From assembly GCA_028641055.1 (NCBI GenBank), contig CM054062.1, positions 270,523,765-270,587,764 on the forward strand: DNA of 64,000 bases, given 5' to 3'. A program made the position numbers and the translations under genes. Under the pieces are notes generated by a model. That model saw only the letters and a list, made by a program, of their open reading frames with translations. It made no database searches and was not told where the DNA came from. Positions 24,072 to 35,507 of the stretch are shown here, piece after piece. Each line of letters begins with the position of its first letter. Position 1 is the first letter of the stretch. This stretch comes from Alopecurus myosuroides (taxonomy: Eukaryota; Streptophyta; Magnoliopsida; Poales; Poaceae).

Positions 24072-24330
24072 GGCGAGCCTTGCAGAGAGGAGACGAGACA
24101 CTGCGGAGTCTGGAGTCTGGACTCGGTGGTTGTAGGCGGGCCCCCACATTTCCGTTCTCCCAGATCTGGGCCGAGCGATGCGGATCTAACGGCCTTTACT
24201 GTCAGATGCTATGTATGGGCCTTGTCATTGAATCCCGGACTCGGTCTATTAGTCTCGCAACAACTTTTTTTTCGAGGAGATAGTCACAACCAGAAATCAG
24301 ATCATTAGAAGATCCAACGCCTGTGGCTAT
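24072..24330 (-). promoter_or_regulatory. 5' UTR and short upstream region of UROS
   Basis: About 250 bp separate the UROS start codon from a head-to-head LINE. The minus-strand text next to the ATG is pyrimidine-rich (TCTCGTCTCCTCTCTGC), typical of a grass 5' UTR. No clear TATA box is visible. Any distal promoter elements would have to lie within or beyond the transposon block that starts near 24330. Confidence 0.5.
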
Positions 24331-25302
24331 TCCAGCGATTGGCCTTGTGCCCCCAAAAATACCGCTTCGTGGTCTGTGGCGATTAGGGTTTCGAGCGGGA
24401 AACTGACGGCGCCCATCGTCAGTCGCTGGTGTGCAAGGGGAGGATCGGCCTCACTCGTTGATCCGCAGGCTGTTTTGACGCTGCTTCCATAGCGTCGATG
24501 GAAGGATCGGCTCTGGCTGGAATCAAGGAGGATGGTAGATCGGGGGAGCCTTGTCGGGAGATCCTAGATCCCAAAGGGAAGGACGAGGTGGAAGACATGA
24601 AAAATCTTAAGCTGACTACAACAGAGGTGGATAGGTTGGACGATGATGATGAGGAGGAGTAAGATAAACAGCTATGGGCGTCGGCAGGGAAGATCTTGGC
24701 ACCGGAGACAAAAGTTTTTCACATCAATGCGATCTCCAATGTTTTGCGCCGGGCCTGGGAAACCCTAAGGGGTTGTTCTTCCGTGATGATGGACACAACT
24801 TGTTCATTGCCAAGCTAGATTCTGAGAGAGATAGGATCAGATATGGGAAAGATCACCGTGGGCGATGTCAAAGTTTGCGGTGGTTCTAGATAATTTTAAT
24901 TATTGCAGTCAGCCTTCAGAATTGCGATTTGATATATTGTTGATTTGGGTGAAGGTGATTGATCTACCCTATGAAAAGTTAAATCCGATTTGGAGAGAGA
25001 GAATTACCAAAAAGATTGGGGACTTCGTGAACTTAGATGCTAATAAAGATGGCTTAGTGAGTGCCCAGTATCTATGCGGTATGGTGTATATCAAGGTTAA
25101 TGATCTAATTATGTGCTGGGTTGGATTAGATTCGAAACGTCTACATAAGACATTTTGGTATGCTATTCAGTATGAATTTTCTGCCATACTTTTGCTTCTC
25201 CCGTGTTCTTCTAGGGCACCATGTTTCTTTACGTCCTACACCATCGGAGAGAGATGCATGTGGCAATCTGCCATGGGGGCCAAACCTAAGAGCACCAAAT
25301 GA

Positions 25303-25303
<1 letters not shown>

Positions 25304-25333
<30 letters not shown>

Positions 25334-25336
25334 AAG
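25304..25336 (+). repeat. AAG trinucleotide microsatellite in LINE ORF1 tail
   Basis: Eleven consecutive AAG units lie in the Lys-encoding tail of the LINE ORF1 remnant, where such polylysine tracts expand easily. Confidence 0.95.
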
Positions 25337-26027
25337 GAGAGAGGCCCTCTATCGGCAGAAGGAGGTTATGGTGAGTCCTTGGACTACTATGACTATGATG
25401 ATACATATGAAGAGGAAAATGATATCAGAGAAGAGCCTTAAGCCTCACTACCAGGATTTGGCCGTGGTAGCAAAAGAGGTTGGGGAGAAATAAGTGGAAA
25501 AAATCAGGTATACTGCAAGTTGAGAATGTTCGTGTCTGAGAAGGTTTCAGACCAGTCAAGTGGAAAGGACCTAGTCATGGATGATCCGAGAATGGCTGGT
25601 TCAAAGAGGGAGGAGAATGAGTTGGGGAAAATAAAGAAGGCTTAACTCCTGAGCCTAAGAAGAAGCGTGTTACGACATCATCAACGTCGGTTGGTCCCCA
25701 GCCACGCCAGGTCCAATGAATTTCTTAAGTTAGAACCGCCGAGGGCTTGGGAACCCTGTGGCAGTTCGAGAGGCTTCGTGAAGCAACTAGATCACACTTT
25801 GCTCTTCGTTATGGAGACAAAGATCATTGGCAAACGAGAGAAGAAGTTAGCTAGCACCTCCGAATTCTCTAGATGATTTGCAATTGATAGTGAGGGTTTA
25901 AGTGGAGGCATTGGCGTATCCTGGTCCTCAGCTGTTGAAGTGGATATAAAGAGTTATAATGCACACCATATAGATGAAGTGGTGCAATCTAAATATGGAT
26001 ATGTCCCTCGTTGCCGCTTTACTAGTA

Positions 26028-26036
26028 TTTGTGGAG
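26028..26036. repeat. Target-site duplication of the MULE, left copy
   Basis: TTTGTGGAG here and TTTATGGAG at 48102-48110 form a 9-bp duplication with one mismatch, the size expected for Mutator-like elements. Removing the insert joins the LINE endonuclease frame smoothly, with SIC-GE reading into PRRE. Confidence 0.85.
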
Positions 26037-26262
26037 GAGTAAAGTACATGTTGGGTAACTAAACTTGTATCGAAAAATCACGTAGGTCACTGTACTCCCC
26101 ATAGTTGCAACTACGGTCATGGAAGACACGCGCGTGTGTCACGTACGGTCGCTGTGGACGTTGTGGCGACGTATTCGGAGACGTGGAGAGATGGGGCCCA
26201 CTCGTCAGAGGTGGAGAACGAGCAGCGGGGAAATCTTACACGAAAGCACCTGAGTTAATTCC
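26037..26262 (+). repeat. MULE left terminal inverted repeat
   Basis: About 226 bp, matching the complement of 47876-48101 with scattered mismatches and ending around GAGTTAATTC. MULE TIRs often act as the transposase gene's promoter. Confidence 0.85.
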
Positions 26263-26564
26263 ATATCGTAAATATGCCCTCGCTCCACTCGTGCACTTTA
26301 GGCTCTGTCCTGTTTCGTCCACGCCGATCATATCGACAGCAGGGAGAGGAAACGACGCGGTCGAGGCAAAAGGCGGAGGCGAAAGCGAAATCTTCGCGCC
26401 GTCCATCAACGGCGGCTGGCCATCTCCGGCGGCAGGAGGCGGCTGAGATGCCTACTTCGCGTCGCCTCGAAGGAGCTCACCCCCTGACTACGGTGAGGCT
26501 TCTTATCTGCTCCGAATCCATGGTTTTCCTCGATTTTGTTCATGATTCATCAGTAAAGGCTGGT
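26263..26564 (+). other. MULE 5' region: probable leader exon and intron start
   Basis: A GC-rich segment contains ATG at 26448 and a likely splice donor at 26493 (ACG/GTGAGG). The gypsy element is inserted about 70 bp further on, so it would have landed in the transposase gene's first intron. The frame join to the exon at 42801 is not resolved by eye. Confidence 0.45.
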
Positions 26565-27486
26565 TGTCGGGGGGCTACCCCCGAGTAGGGGTAAGGCAGG
26601 TGAGAAACAAGGTTCAAGTTGATGTTTACCATGTTCAGTCGTATTGAGTTGGTACTGGCCGGGTAGGCGACTACCCGGATATCTGGTATCCAGTAGGTGC
26701 TACTCGGCAGGAGGAACAAGAGGTAAGGAGGAAGATTCAAGTGTCGTTCTGGATCAGCCGGGTAGCGCTCGGGTGATCCGGATAGACGCGAAGCCATTCT
26801 ACTCGGGCACAAAGTCAATGGAGCCGTTGCAGGAGATCCCGCGTATCCAGGGGCCATACAGGCGTGCGGTTCAACTTACTAGGTGTGTGGTTATCTGCAT
26901 TGAGATGTGGGAACAGGACGGGTTGGTAGCTGTCAAGTACTGTCACTGACAAGTGGGACAGGACATGTCAGCGGCCTACCCTAAGAGACTGACAAGGTGG
27001 ACAAGACCTGTCAGCTGCCTACCGCGGCGACTTTCTGCGACGGTGTCAGCGGGAACGCGGAGGCGTGCGCCGTTGGCACAGTGGAGTTGTCTACTCTGTA
27101 CCTTTTATTAGTATAATAGTGGTTGGCCAGCAGTATATAAGGTGGCTCACCCCCTCCTGCGCGAGGGACGTTGGACCTGAGCTCATTTATTGCGAGGCTT
27201 AGCCATTCAGAGAGAGAATAGTAGAGAGAGCCGAGCGCTGGCTACTCGGTAGAGAGTGAGATACTGAGAGATTGTAACTTCCGTACTCGGTACGACATAA
27301 TACAGAGAGATAGGCAGGAGTAGGGGTGTTACCTCCACACGAGGGCCCCGAACCTGGGTAGATTGTGCTGTTTGCAGTGTTCTGTGTGCGCCTATTCGGC
27401 GTGTGATCCCTCCCCGAATACCTACAACGTCCATCGGCCCCAAACTTAAGTCATCCTATGGCATCTGTCTTCTACACACCATGACA
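26565..27486 (+). repeat. 5' LTR of the Tat-lineage element
   Basis: 922 bp, TG...CA. It includes a TATA box TATATAA at 27134-27140. The duplication CTGGT precedes it. Confidence 0.93.
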
Positions 27487-27488
27487 GT

Positions 27489-27506
27489 TGGCGCCCACCA
27501 TGGGGC
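27489..27506 (+). promoter_or_regulatory. Primer-binding site of the Tat-lineage element
   Basis: TGGCGCCCACCATGGGG begins two bases after the 5' LTR. This PBS form is common in grass gypsy elements. The first gag ATG (27500) overlaps it. Confidence 0.75.
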
Positions 27507-29780
27507 CAGCAGCAGCGCTGGCTAGGGTGCATATTTGGACGGGACCTGTTTCTCCGTCGGGGGAGCGCGTGCTTTGTGGGCTTGTCCACAGATTCGGCTC
27601 CTTCGACTTCGTCAGCGACAACGCTGATGATTTCGGCGGCAGGCCCATGCCTGCAGGTGGCTCCGTCCTCTCCTTCGGCGCGCATTTGGTGTACGTCGCC
27701 ACCACCGTCATCCGCGAGTACCCCGAGGTGGTGCTCGTCGCTGAGGACCCTCCTGCTGTTCTCGTTGTCCGCGGGAAGCCGGCTGGCTGCTCTGTGGGCA
27801 GCGTGGAGGTGATGATGACTGGCCCGGCTATCGATGCCGGGAAAGTCGCGCCCGATGCGCCTGAAATAGTCGACGAACCGGCTGCTCGCCAGGGCCACAA
27901 GCCCTATGACCGGCCTCAGAACATGCCAGGCTACAGAGATCCCACTACATCGACTGTAATACCGGTGGCTCGTGCCAGTGTCGAGCACCTCGGTATGCCT
28001 CTCTCCACGGACGTGGATCCGGCTGTGGTGAGGGTGCAGCTCGAGCAGCAACGTCTGGCTTTGCTGCAGGAGGCCCAGGAGCTAGAGAAGGTTAGGCTTG
28101 AGCTCAACCTGGATCAGAACGAGTACAATAGAGCACATAATTTTACTCTCGTATCTAGAAACCCTAGCAAGATAGGAGTTATTCGCCGTAACCTAGGTGT
28201 TGAGCTAGCTAGAGATGGTAGAGCTGCTAGCAAGTCTGCTAGTTTAACCACTGCTGGTAGGCCGAAATATAGCTCTCCTGCCAAGACACTTAGAGCTGCG
28301 GAGGCAGTTGCTGCCGAGTTGCCGAATCTGACCGGCGAAGCTCGCACTAGGCAGCAGGAACGACTCAATGAACTTGTTCTAGAAGCTGTTAGGCAAAATG
28401 AGGCTTTTCGTCAGGCCAATCCGGGAGCTGGTGTGTCCCATGTTGTTCATTCACATGGGGCAAGATCCGTCGGACATGCCTCATCGCCACTTCCCGGCGG
28501 TGAGAGGGACCAGAGTGTGAACTCTGGGAAGAACAGACATATGCAGGTGTACGACTCGGCTGTCACCGGAAAACAGCACGCTGTAGAGCGGCAGCCTGGC
28601 CAAAAACACAATGCTGGAGTGACTGGTCGCCAGGCCGCCCGAGTTCACCAAGAGGGGTAGGGAGGAAACCGAGATGGTCCATCTCGGCAGCATGTTACTA
28701 ACCCGGTTCAACATGTTGTTCAGCCACAGGTGCTTGCTGCAGTGGTCAACCCGGTTGTTCAACCCGGCCTAGTGTACCAAGACCGCTACAACGACGGGTA
28801 CTCGGCAATGGAGCAAGCCGGGTACGCCGACCCAAGAGACGTCGCAGCTTGATTGGGAGCAAGGGTGCTGGAGCCAAGTGATGCAAGATACAAGCTGGAC
28901 CGAATCTATCGGTCCGAGGAGATAGAAGCAAGGGGCCCGCCCGGGCCAAGCTGTTTTGGTCCCAGGATCATGGGGGAACAGGCTGTAGCCAAGTTTCAGC
29001 TGGCTAGAGGGACCAAGAACTATTATGGAAGCACCAAGCCAGAGGACTGGCCGAATGACTATGTGACTATCGTATACGTTGCAGGCGGCAACAGGAGATG
29101 GGATGTTCGGTATGTGCCCCAGATGTTGGAGGGCCCTGCCCGGATCTGGCTGAACAACCTGCCGAAAGACAGTGTAAACTGTTGGCTTGACTTCTCGGAA
29201 GCCTTCATCAGCAACTTCACCAGCACTTGCAAGAGGCCAAACCGGCCACAACAGCTCTCGGCGTGCAAGTAGAGAGAAGAGGAAACTGACCGCAAGTACA
29301 TTACTCGGTGGAACACTCTGAGGAACACCTGCGAGGGTGTGAACGAGTCATAGGCCATTGCCTGGTTTGCTCAAGGCTTCCGACATGGCAGCATGTTGTG
29401 GCAGAAACTGCAGAGGGAGATGCCGAGTACCCTCGCCGAGACAATCAAGATTGTAGATATGTATGCTCTCGGCGACCCTACTCAGCCTCTGCTTGATTCC
29501 TTTGAGCCAAAGAGGAAGCACCATGATGGATCCCGACGCCATGACCGCCAAGACTTCCGCAACAAGAGAAGGGACGACCGTACGGATATCCGCTATGGGT
29601 CGGATCACGTAGCTGCTGTTACTCAGGATCAAGGTGCTGTTGGGAGAAGCCAAAGGCAAAAAATGCTGGAGCCCATTACGGGCAGAACCATACTCAGGGT
29701 CAGAACTTCAAGAAGCAGTACAATGCTATCCAACAGAACAATGCCCCCCAGGAATCCGGCGATCCTCTGATATTTGTCTT
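27500..29780 (+). pseudogene. gag: gag of the Tat-lineage element (stops and frameshift)
   Basis: Gag forms the virus-like particle. An open frame of 387 codons from the ATG at 27500 contains a Gln/Leu/Glu-rich coiled coil near 28030-28110. The same frame then carries stops at 28658 (TAG), 28850 (TGA), 29270 (TAG) and 29351 (TAG). The retrotransposon gag core (about 28970-29260) includes WDVRYVPQMLEGPARIWLNN and a WLDFSEAFISNF block. Around 29660-29780 the frame shifts by one. The four stops are compatible with CAG or CGA codons changed by C-to-T. It is non-functional. Confidence 0.8.
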
Positions 29781-29787
29781 TGAGAAC

Positions 29788-30234
29788 ATGAAGGATGGAC
29801 CGTGCAGCTTCCATACTCGGCATCCGAGTAGGCCAGCCAACCACACTACCCGGCAGTGCAGCTGGTGGGACCAGATCAAGAGCGAGGGCTTTGGTCAGTT
29901 GCCCCCTCCTCCTCCTCTTCCTCTCTCGGGCGCCAATGTGCAGCCTATCCGGGCAGCTGCTCCCAGGCCGACCGAGAACCAGAGGAGGGAGAATGTGAAT
30001 CAAGTGGCGCAGGGAGCCAACAACAACTACAACCGCAACTACAACAACTACAGCCGCAACTACAACAACAACAATCGCAACAACAACTACTACACCCGCA
30101 ACAACAACCGCAACAACAACAATGCCAACCAGAACAACAATAACAATGGTGGTGCTGGGGACCGGAACCAGTACCAGGGGCATCATGAGAGCTACATGGT
30201 GTCCACCACTAAGCCGGATGACAAGCAATTTTAG
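29788..30234 (+). pseudogene. Asn/Tyr-rich low-complexity C-terminal gag segment
   Basis: In the frame shared with the protease, 148 codons encode a Pro-rich stretch, then about 70 residues dominated by Asn with spaced Tyr and Arg, from an AAC-rich tandem repeat at 30020-30150. Basic and Asn-rich, it sits where gag nucleocapsids bind RNA, and no CCHC zinc knuckle is seen. It ends at a TAG (30232) that probably replaced a Gln codon before the protease region. Confidence 0.6.
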
Positions 30235-30246
30235 CGCAGGCGCGCG

Positions 30247-31008
30247 ATGGAGGTGAATGATGTGATGCCGGCTGTGCCGCATAACATGGAGTGGTGCGAC
30301 CAGGATATAGTCTGGTCCAGAGCAGATCATCCCAAGATAATGCCCAACCCGGGTACATATGCTCTGGTGGTGGACCCCACTTTCTTGGGGACCAAGAAGA
30401 ATGTGAAGTTCAACAAGGTGCTGATCGACAACGAGAGCAGCATCAACATCATGTACCGAGATACCATGGAGAAACTCGGCCTTGCCGAGAACATGCTGCT
30501 ACCCAGTCAGACTACATTCCATGGCATTGTGCCAGGAGTGTCTTGTGCTCCCATTGGACGGATCTGGATGGATGTGCTTTTTGGTACCAGGGAGAACTGC
30601 CGGACCGAGTGCCTGCAGTTTGAGGTGGTTGATCTGCAGAGCCCCTATCATGCTCTACTCGGCAGGCCTGCTCTGACCAAGTTCATGGCCTCAACTCATG
30701 CGGCCTATCTGAAGATGAAGATCCCCGGTACCAATGGCATCATCACCATCTCGGGTGACTACAAGCGCTCCCTGGAGTGTGCATCTGCTGGATCTCGGCT
30801 TGCTGAGTCCATGGTCACTGCTGCCGAGAAGAAGAAGATTCATGAGGTGGTGGCCCTGGCCCAAGCGGCTCAAGTCGGTATGCCCGACATGCCGAGCTCT
30901 CAGTATGGAGCCACCTTCCAGGCCTCCCAAGAGACGAACAAGGTGCAGATTGACCCGGAGTTTCCGGAGCGTGTGGCCATCATTGGTGCCAGGTTGGAGG
31001 AGAAATAG
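30247..31008 (+). pseudogene. Retropepsin-like protease region of the Tat-lineage element
   Basis: The aspartic protease cleaves the polyprotein. The fold is recognisable from YALVVDPTFLGTKKNVKFNK and the active-site neighbourhood VLIDNESSINIMY, followed by DTMEKLGL. The usual form in this lineage is D-G-G-S; here it is D-N-E-S, which would abolish a normal active-site loop. G-to-A changes could explain the difference. The segment ends at an in-frame TAG (31006-31008) before the reverse transcriptase. Confidence 0.8.
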
Positions 31009-34000
31009 GAAAGCAAGCTCATCCACTTCCTCCGTGAGAATCGGGATGTCTTTGCATGGTCCAATCAGGACCTGCCGGGTGTCCCGAGGGAGTTGGTTGA
31101 GCACTCGCTGCATGTCCGGCCGGATGCCAAGCCGGTAAAGCAGGCTATGCGCCGCTTCGTGGCTGAGAGGAGGAAAGCCATTGGTGACGAGATCACAAGG
31201 CTGCTAGCAAGTGGATTCATCATGGAGGTGCTGCATCCAGATTGGCTGGCCAATCCGGTCATGGTGGAGAAGAAGAAGGATGACCCCATGATCGTTGTGG
31301 TGTGGCGCATGTGCGTAGACTACACCGACTTGAACAAGGCCTGCCCCAAGGACCTGTTCCCGCTACCCCGGATAGATCAGGTGATTGATTCCACTGCCGG
31401 GTGCGAGCTTTTGTCTTTCATTGATGTCTACTCTGGTTTTCACCAGATACCTCTGAACTCGGCTGATCAAATGAAGACTGCTTTTATTACCCTGTACGGG
31501 GTTTATTGCTATTGTGTCATGTGTTTTGGCTTGTGGAATGTTGGGGCTAGTTATCAGAGATGCATGCAGAAATGCCTGCATGAGCAGATTGGCAAAAATG
31601 TGCAGGTGTATGTAGATGACATTGTCATCAAAACAAAAGAAAAACACACTCTGTTGAGCGATATTGAGGAAACATTTGCCAGCTTGCGCAATTACCGGAT
31701 GAAACTGAATCCAACCAAGTGCGCATTTGGCGTCCCGGCTGGCAAGTTACTCGGTTTCTTGGTATCCAGTCGGGGCATTGAGGCCAATCCTTCAAAGATA
31801 AAAGCTATAGAGAGCATGTCTTTGCCGAGGTCATTGAAGAATGTGCAGAAATTTACCGGATGCCTGGCATCTCTTAGCCGGTTCCTGGGAAGAATGGGTG
31901 AGAAGGCCTTTCTTCTCTATCAGCTCATGAAGAAAAGTGACAAGTTCATCTGGACCCCGCAAGCGGATCTGGCCTTCAAAGAGCTCAAGACCATGCTGGT
32001 TAGCGCTCCCATCCTGACAAGCCCTTTGCCTAAGGAGCCAATGCTGCTCTATATTGCAGCTACCAACCGGGTAGTCAGTGTGGTGGTGGTAGTTGAGCGT
32101 GAAGAAGAAGGTAAAACCGTGCAGCGGCCGGTGTATTATCTCAGCGAGGTGCTATCCAGCTCCAAGCAGAACTACCCACACTACCATAAGATGACTTACG
32201 GCGTGTACCTGGGTGCCAAGAAGCTCAAGCACTATTTCCAGGAGCATCCAATCCCAGTGGTGAGCACTGCTCCCATCTCGGAGATCATGGGCAATAAGGA
32301 TGCAAGTGGCCGGGTTGCCAAGTGGGTGACTGAGCTAGCAGCATACACTCCTCTGTATGCCAGAAGAGAAGCCATCAAGTCACAAACTCTGGCGGATTTC
32401 TTGGTTGATTGGGCCGAGATGCAGTATGAGCCTCCCTTGCCGGAAACAAATTTCTGGAGAATGCATTTTGGTGGATCCGAAGTGAAAGATGGGCTTGGTG
32501 CCGGTGTTTTACTCACCTCACCCAAGCGAGACCAACTCAAATATGTGTTGCAGATCCACTTCTCGGCGTCCAACAATGTAGCCGAGTACGAAGCCTTGGT
32601 ACATGGGCTGAAAATTTCCAAGGAGATTGGAATCCGGTGGATTGTCTGCTATGGTGAGTCAGACCTGGTGGTTCAACAAGTCTCGGGGACTTGGGACACG
32701 TTGGATGCCAACATGGCATCTTACCGGTTCCTCGTCCAAATATGACCGGATTCTTCGATGGGTGTGAGTTCCATCACATCCACCGAGCTGAGAATGACGC
32801 AGCGGATGCTCTGTCCAAGTTGGGATCTTCTCGGCAATTCATCCCGCCCGAGATTGCTTTGGAGCATTTGAGGAAGCCCTCTATCAAGCCATCACCCAAT
32901 TCGGAGTCAATATTCATCCCTGCTTTGCCGGACTCAGGAGTTATTCCCATGGAGATTGACTGGGAGAGCTCAAAAGAGAACCCGGGGACTGCTCCATCCA
33001 ACCCGGGGACTGCCTCTGCGAACCCGGGGACTGTCGAATTCATCGAGGGGATCATTTCTCAGTACTCGGGGACTCGGGGTCTCGTCTCCAACTCAGTGCA
33101 AGTCATGGAAGCTGGTCCAATGGAAGTGGACGAACCAGTGTTTCCTATTCGGGAGACACCGAGTTGGGCTTTGCCCATATTATCCTCTCTGATGGATGGC
33201 ACCTTGCCGAGTGACAAGGTCACAGCCAGGCAGATTCAGAGGAGATCCAGGGGCTACACCATCATCAATAAGGAGCTGCACAAGAGAAGCACTACCGGTG
33301 TACTCCAACGCTGCGTTGAGCCAGAAGAGGGAGAAGAAATTCTTAGAGAGATACACCAAGGAGAATGTGGGCACCATGCCTCATCTCGGGCCCTGGTCAA
33401 GAAAGCATTCCGTCATGGATTCTTTTGGCTCACTGCTTTGCAACAAGAAGAAGATCTGGTGAGAAAGTACAACGGGTGCCAGAGGTATGCAAGCAAAATT
33501 CACATGCCAGCTTCCGAGTTGAAAACAATTCCCATTACTTGGCCATTTGCTGTTTGGTGCTTGGATATGGTGGGTGCTTTCAAGCCAGCTCGGGGCAATA
33601 TGACTCACATCTTGGTCATGGTTGACAAATTCACCAAATGGATTGAAGTGAAGCCAATCCGGAAGTGTGATGGAAACACAACAGTGCGCTTCTTGAAGGA
33701 TATAATTCTGAGATACGGCTACCCGTATGGCATCATCTCGGATAATGGGACAAACTTCGCTGAAGGAGCTTTTGCTCGATTCTGCAAGGAGAAGCGGATC
33801 CGACTATACATTGCATCAGTCGCCCATCCAGCTTCCAATGGGCAAGTTGAAAGAGAAAATGGCATGGTCCTTTCCGGAATAAAGCCAAGGCTAATTGAGC
33901 CATTACAGCGAACCCCTGGTTGTTGGCTGGATGAGTTGCCGACGGTGTAGTGGAGTCTAAGGACTACCCCTAACCGTCAACCGGATACACACCATTCTTC

Positions 34001-34432
34001 CTGGTATATGGAGCTGAGGCTGTGTTGCCCACTGACCTTGAGCATGACTCACCCAGAGTAACCCTTTATACTGAGGCGGAGGCAAGAGAAGCTCGATAAG
34101 ATGATGTTGACCTGCTTGAAGAAGCAAGGGAGTTAACTATGTCGCGCTCTGCTGTATATCAACAAAATCTGAGACGCTATCATAGCCGAAAAGTAAGCCC
34201 GAGGGTTTTTCGAGAAGGAGACTTAGTGCTAAGGCTTGTGCAACGCACGGCCGGGATGCACAAGCTTTCCCCTCCCTGGGAGGGACCTTTCATTGTGAGC
34301 AAGGCGCTGCACAATGATGCCTATTATCTCATCGACGCACAGGCACCGCAGAAGAACAAAGCGGATAAATCCGGAGAGGAATCCAAGCGTCCCTGGAATG
34401 TAGCTCTACTCCGCCGTTTTCATTCCTGAACA
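31009..34432 (+). pseudogene. pol: pol of the Tat-lineage element: RT, RNase H, archaeal-type RNase H, integrase
   Basis: Reverse transcriptase spans about 31090-31850, with the catalytic YVDDI at about 31606-31620 and KLLGFLVSSRGIEANPSKI after it. RNase H follows, then a second RNase H-like domain (about 32450-32830; SASNNVAEYEALVHGLKI, RAENDAADALSKLGSS). Integrase spans about 33350-34432: H and C ligands (HHASSRALVKKAF, CQRYA), DDE residues in WCLDMVGAF, IISDNGTNF and SNGQVERENG, and a C-terminal GPFIV block. It is broken by a frameshift near 32740, TAG at 33948, a frameshift near 33985 and TAA at 34097. Confidence 0.88.
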
Positions 34433-34963
34433 AACATTGTATGTATCTCCTCAACCGAGTTAAATTCCAAGTCGGCACTCCGAATTGAACTCGGGGACTG
34501 CCTGTGCTAAAATTGCTCTGTGTTATTTATTATTTTTACTTTGTCTACTCGGTTGGTCTACTCGAAATTTCACGCGCACGTCTAGTTGTGTGTTTAAACC
34601 TAAGGGCCAACTCTTCGACTCTGCTACTGTCCGCAACCCGGCTTCATGGCAAGCAAGAGAACAAGCCAAAGGTCAATGAACACACGAAAAATTGCTTAGG
34701 AAAAGAGAAGTGTGTCAACCGAGTAGGGTGTCTTTCCTTCTGTGTTTTCGGCTAAGTGTTGGGCAGCATTAATGTTCAAATCTCAAAGTGGTTAAGTATC
34801 AGAAGCTTGGTTTTGGAAATCTTGTGACTCGACTACCAAAAAGCCACAAGTGGCAGGTAAGAGCAAAGACAAAAGAACTGAGTGGATGAGAAATGCAACT
34901 CGGGGACTTGCACTTAACGCAATCCGGCATTAAGCCAGTCTTGCCAAGTAACTTGATAAAAAC
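34433..34963 (+). other. Non-coding stretch after integrase in the Tat-lineage element
   Basis: No conserved domain. It carries repeated phrases such as CTCGGGGACTG that recur through this element. It ends at the left duplication of the hAT MITE. Confidence 0.5.
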
Positions 34964-35408
34964 CAATGTTCAGGATATCGCTTATCGTTAAATTATCGGT
35001 TGGCCCATGATAAGAGATATATCGGCTTATCGGCCGATAAATCGATTTTATCGGTCGACTATTTATCGGCCATTTTCTTGTAAATCCCAAATTGTAGCAC
35101 TAAAACATCTAAAATATTCTATAAAAGTGAATCATATTGGCACTAAAATCTCTAAATTATGATATACAGATATGTTGTATTCAATAACACTAAAAATTCG
35201 ATGACGGAAGTCATTAATCACAAGTTCCAGTGATGGAAAATCGATATATCGGCCAATTTATCGGAATATCGACCGATAAATCGCTTGTAAGACTGAAAAA
35301 TGGCCCGGATGATAAACCCTACCGATATTCATTTATCTTCTCGGTCACCACTTGATAAGCGATAAATCGGACGATAAATCGGCATATCGGATGATATTTT
35401 GAACAGTG
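34964..35408. mobile_element. hAT-type MITE rich in TATCGG/CCGATA repeats (445 bp)
   Basis: It is flanked by an exact 8-bp duplication ATAAAAAC (34956-34963 and 35409-35416). The ends CAATGTTCAGGATATC and (complement) CACTGTTCAAAATATC are imperfect inverted repeats. Subterminal parts are packed with TTATCGG/CCGATAA motifs in both orientations. The 8-bp duplication and CAnTGTTCA ends suit the hAT superfamily. No coding capacity. It is the innermost of four nested elements. Confidence 0.88.
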
Positions 35409-35507
35409 ATAAAAACAAAGTAACACTGGAACAAAGTTGTTAATACATTTGCACCCGGCATAGCGGGGATCTGATAAACAGTTTTGGGATAAATCCAGAG
35501 CAGGAAC

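Larger units (their letters stand above)
24330..26036 (+). mobile_element. Degraded LINE, left part (ORF1 and start of ORF2)
   Basis: ORF1 remnants on the plus strand (about 24676-25300, two or more frameshifts) read as a plant LINE DUF4283-type protein: AGKILAPETKVFHINAISN, NPKGLFFRDDGHNLFIAKLD, a PSELRFD block, then a damaged zinc-knuckle segment ending GNLPWGPNLRAPND. An AAG microsatellite and an acidic tail follow. ORF2 begins near 25715 with endonuclease-like text: VMETKIIGKREKKLAST, a stop, then SEGLSGGIGVSWSS. The frame breaks at 26036, where the MULE is inserted, and resumes at 48111. The LINE is non-functional. Confidence 0.8.

Noticed and set aside
24069..24149. Upstream in-frame ATG (24149) as the UROS start
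   Set aside because: It adds 26 residues (MWGPAYNHRV...) unlike a transit peptide start. The ATG at 24071 has better context and a typical Ala/Ser-rich N-terminus.
29629..30330. Minus-strand 233-codon Val/Ile-rich frame
   Set aside because: It is the antisense of the AAC-repeat gag segment. A GTT-repeat complement automatically yields poly-Val and mimics membrane segments.
32691..33950. Second integrase-containing frame as a separate retroelement
   Set aside because: It is colinear with the RT frame and offset by a single frameshift near 32740; it belongs to the same Tat pol.
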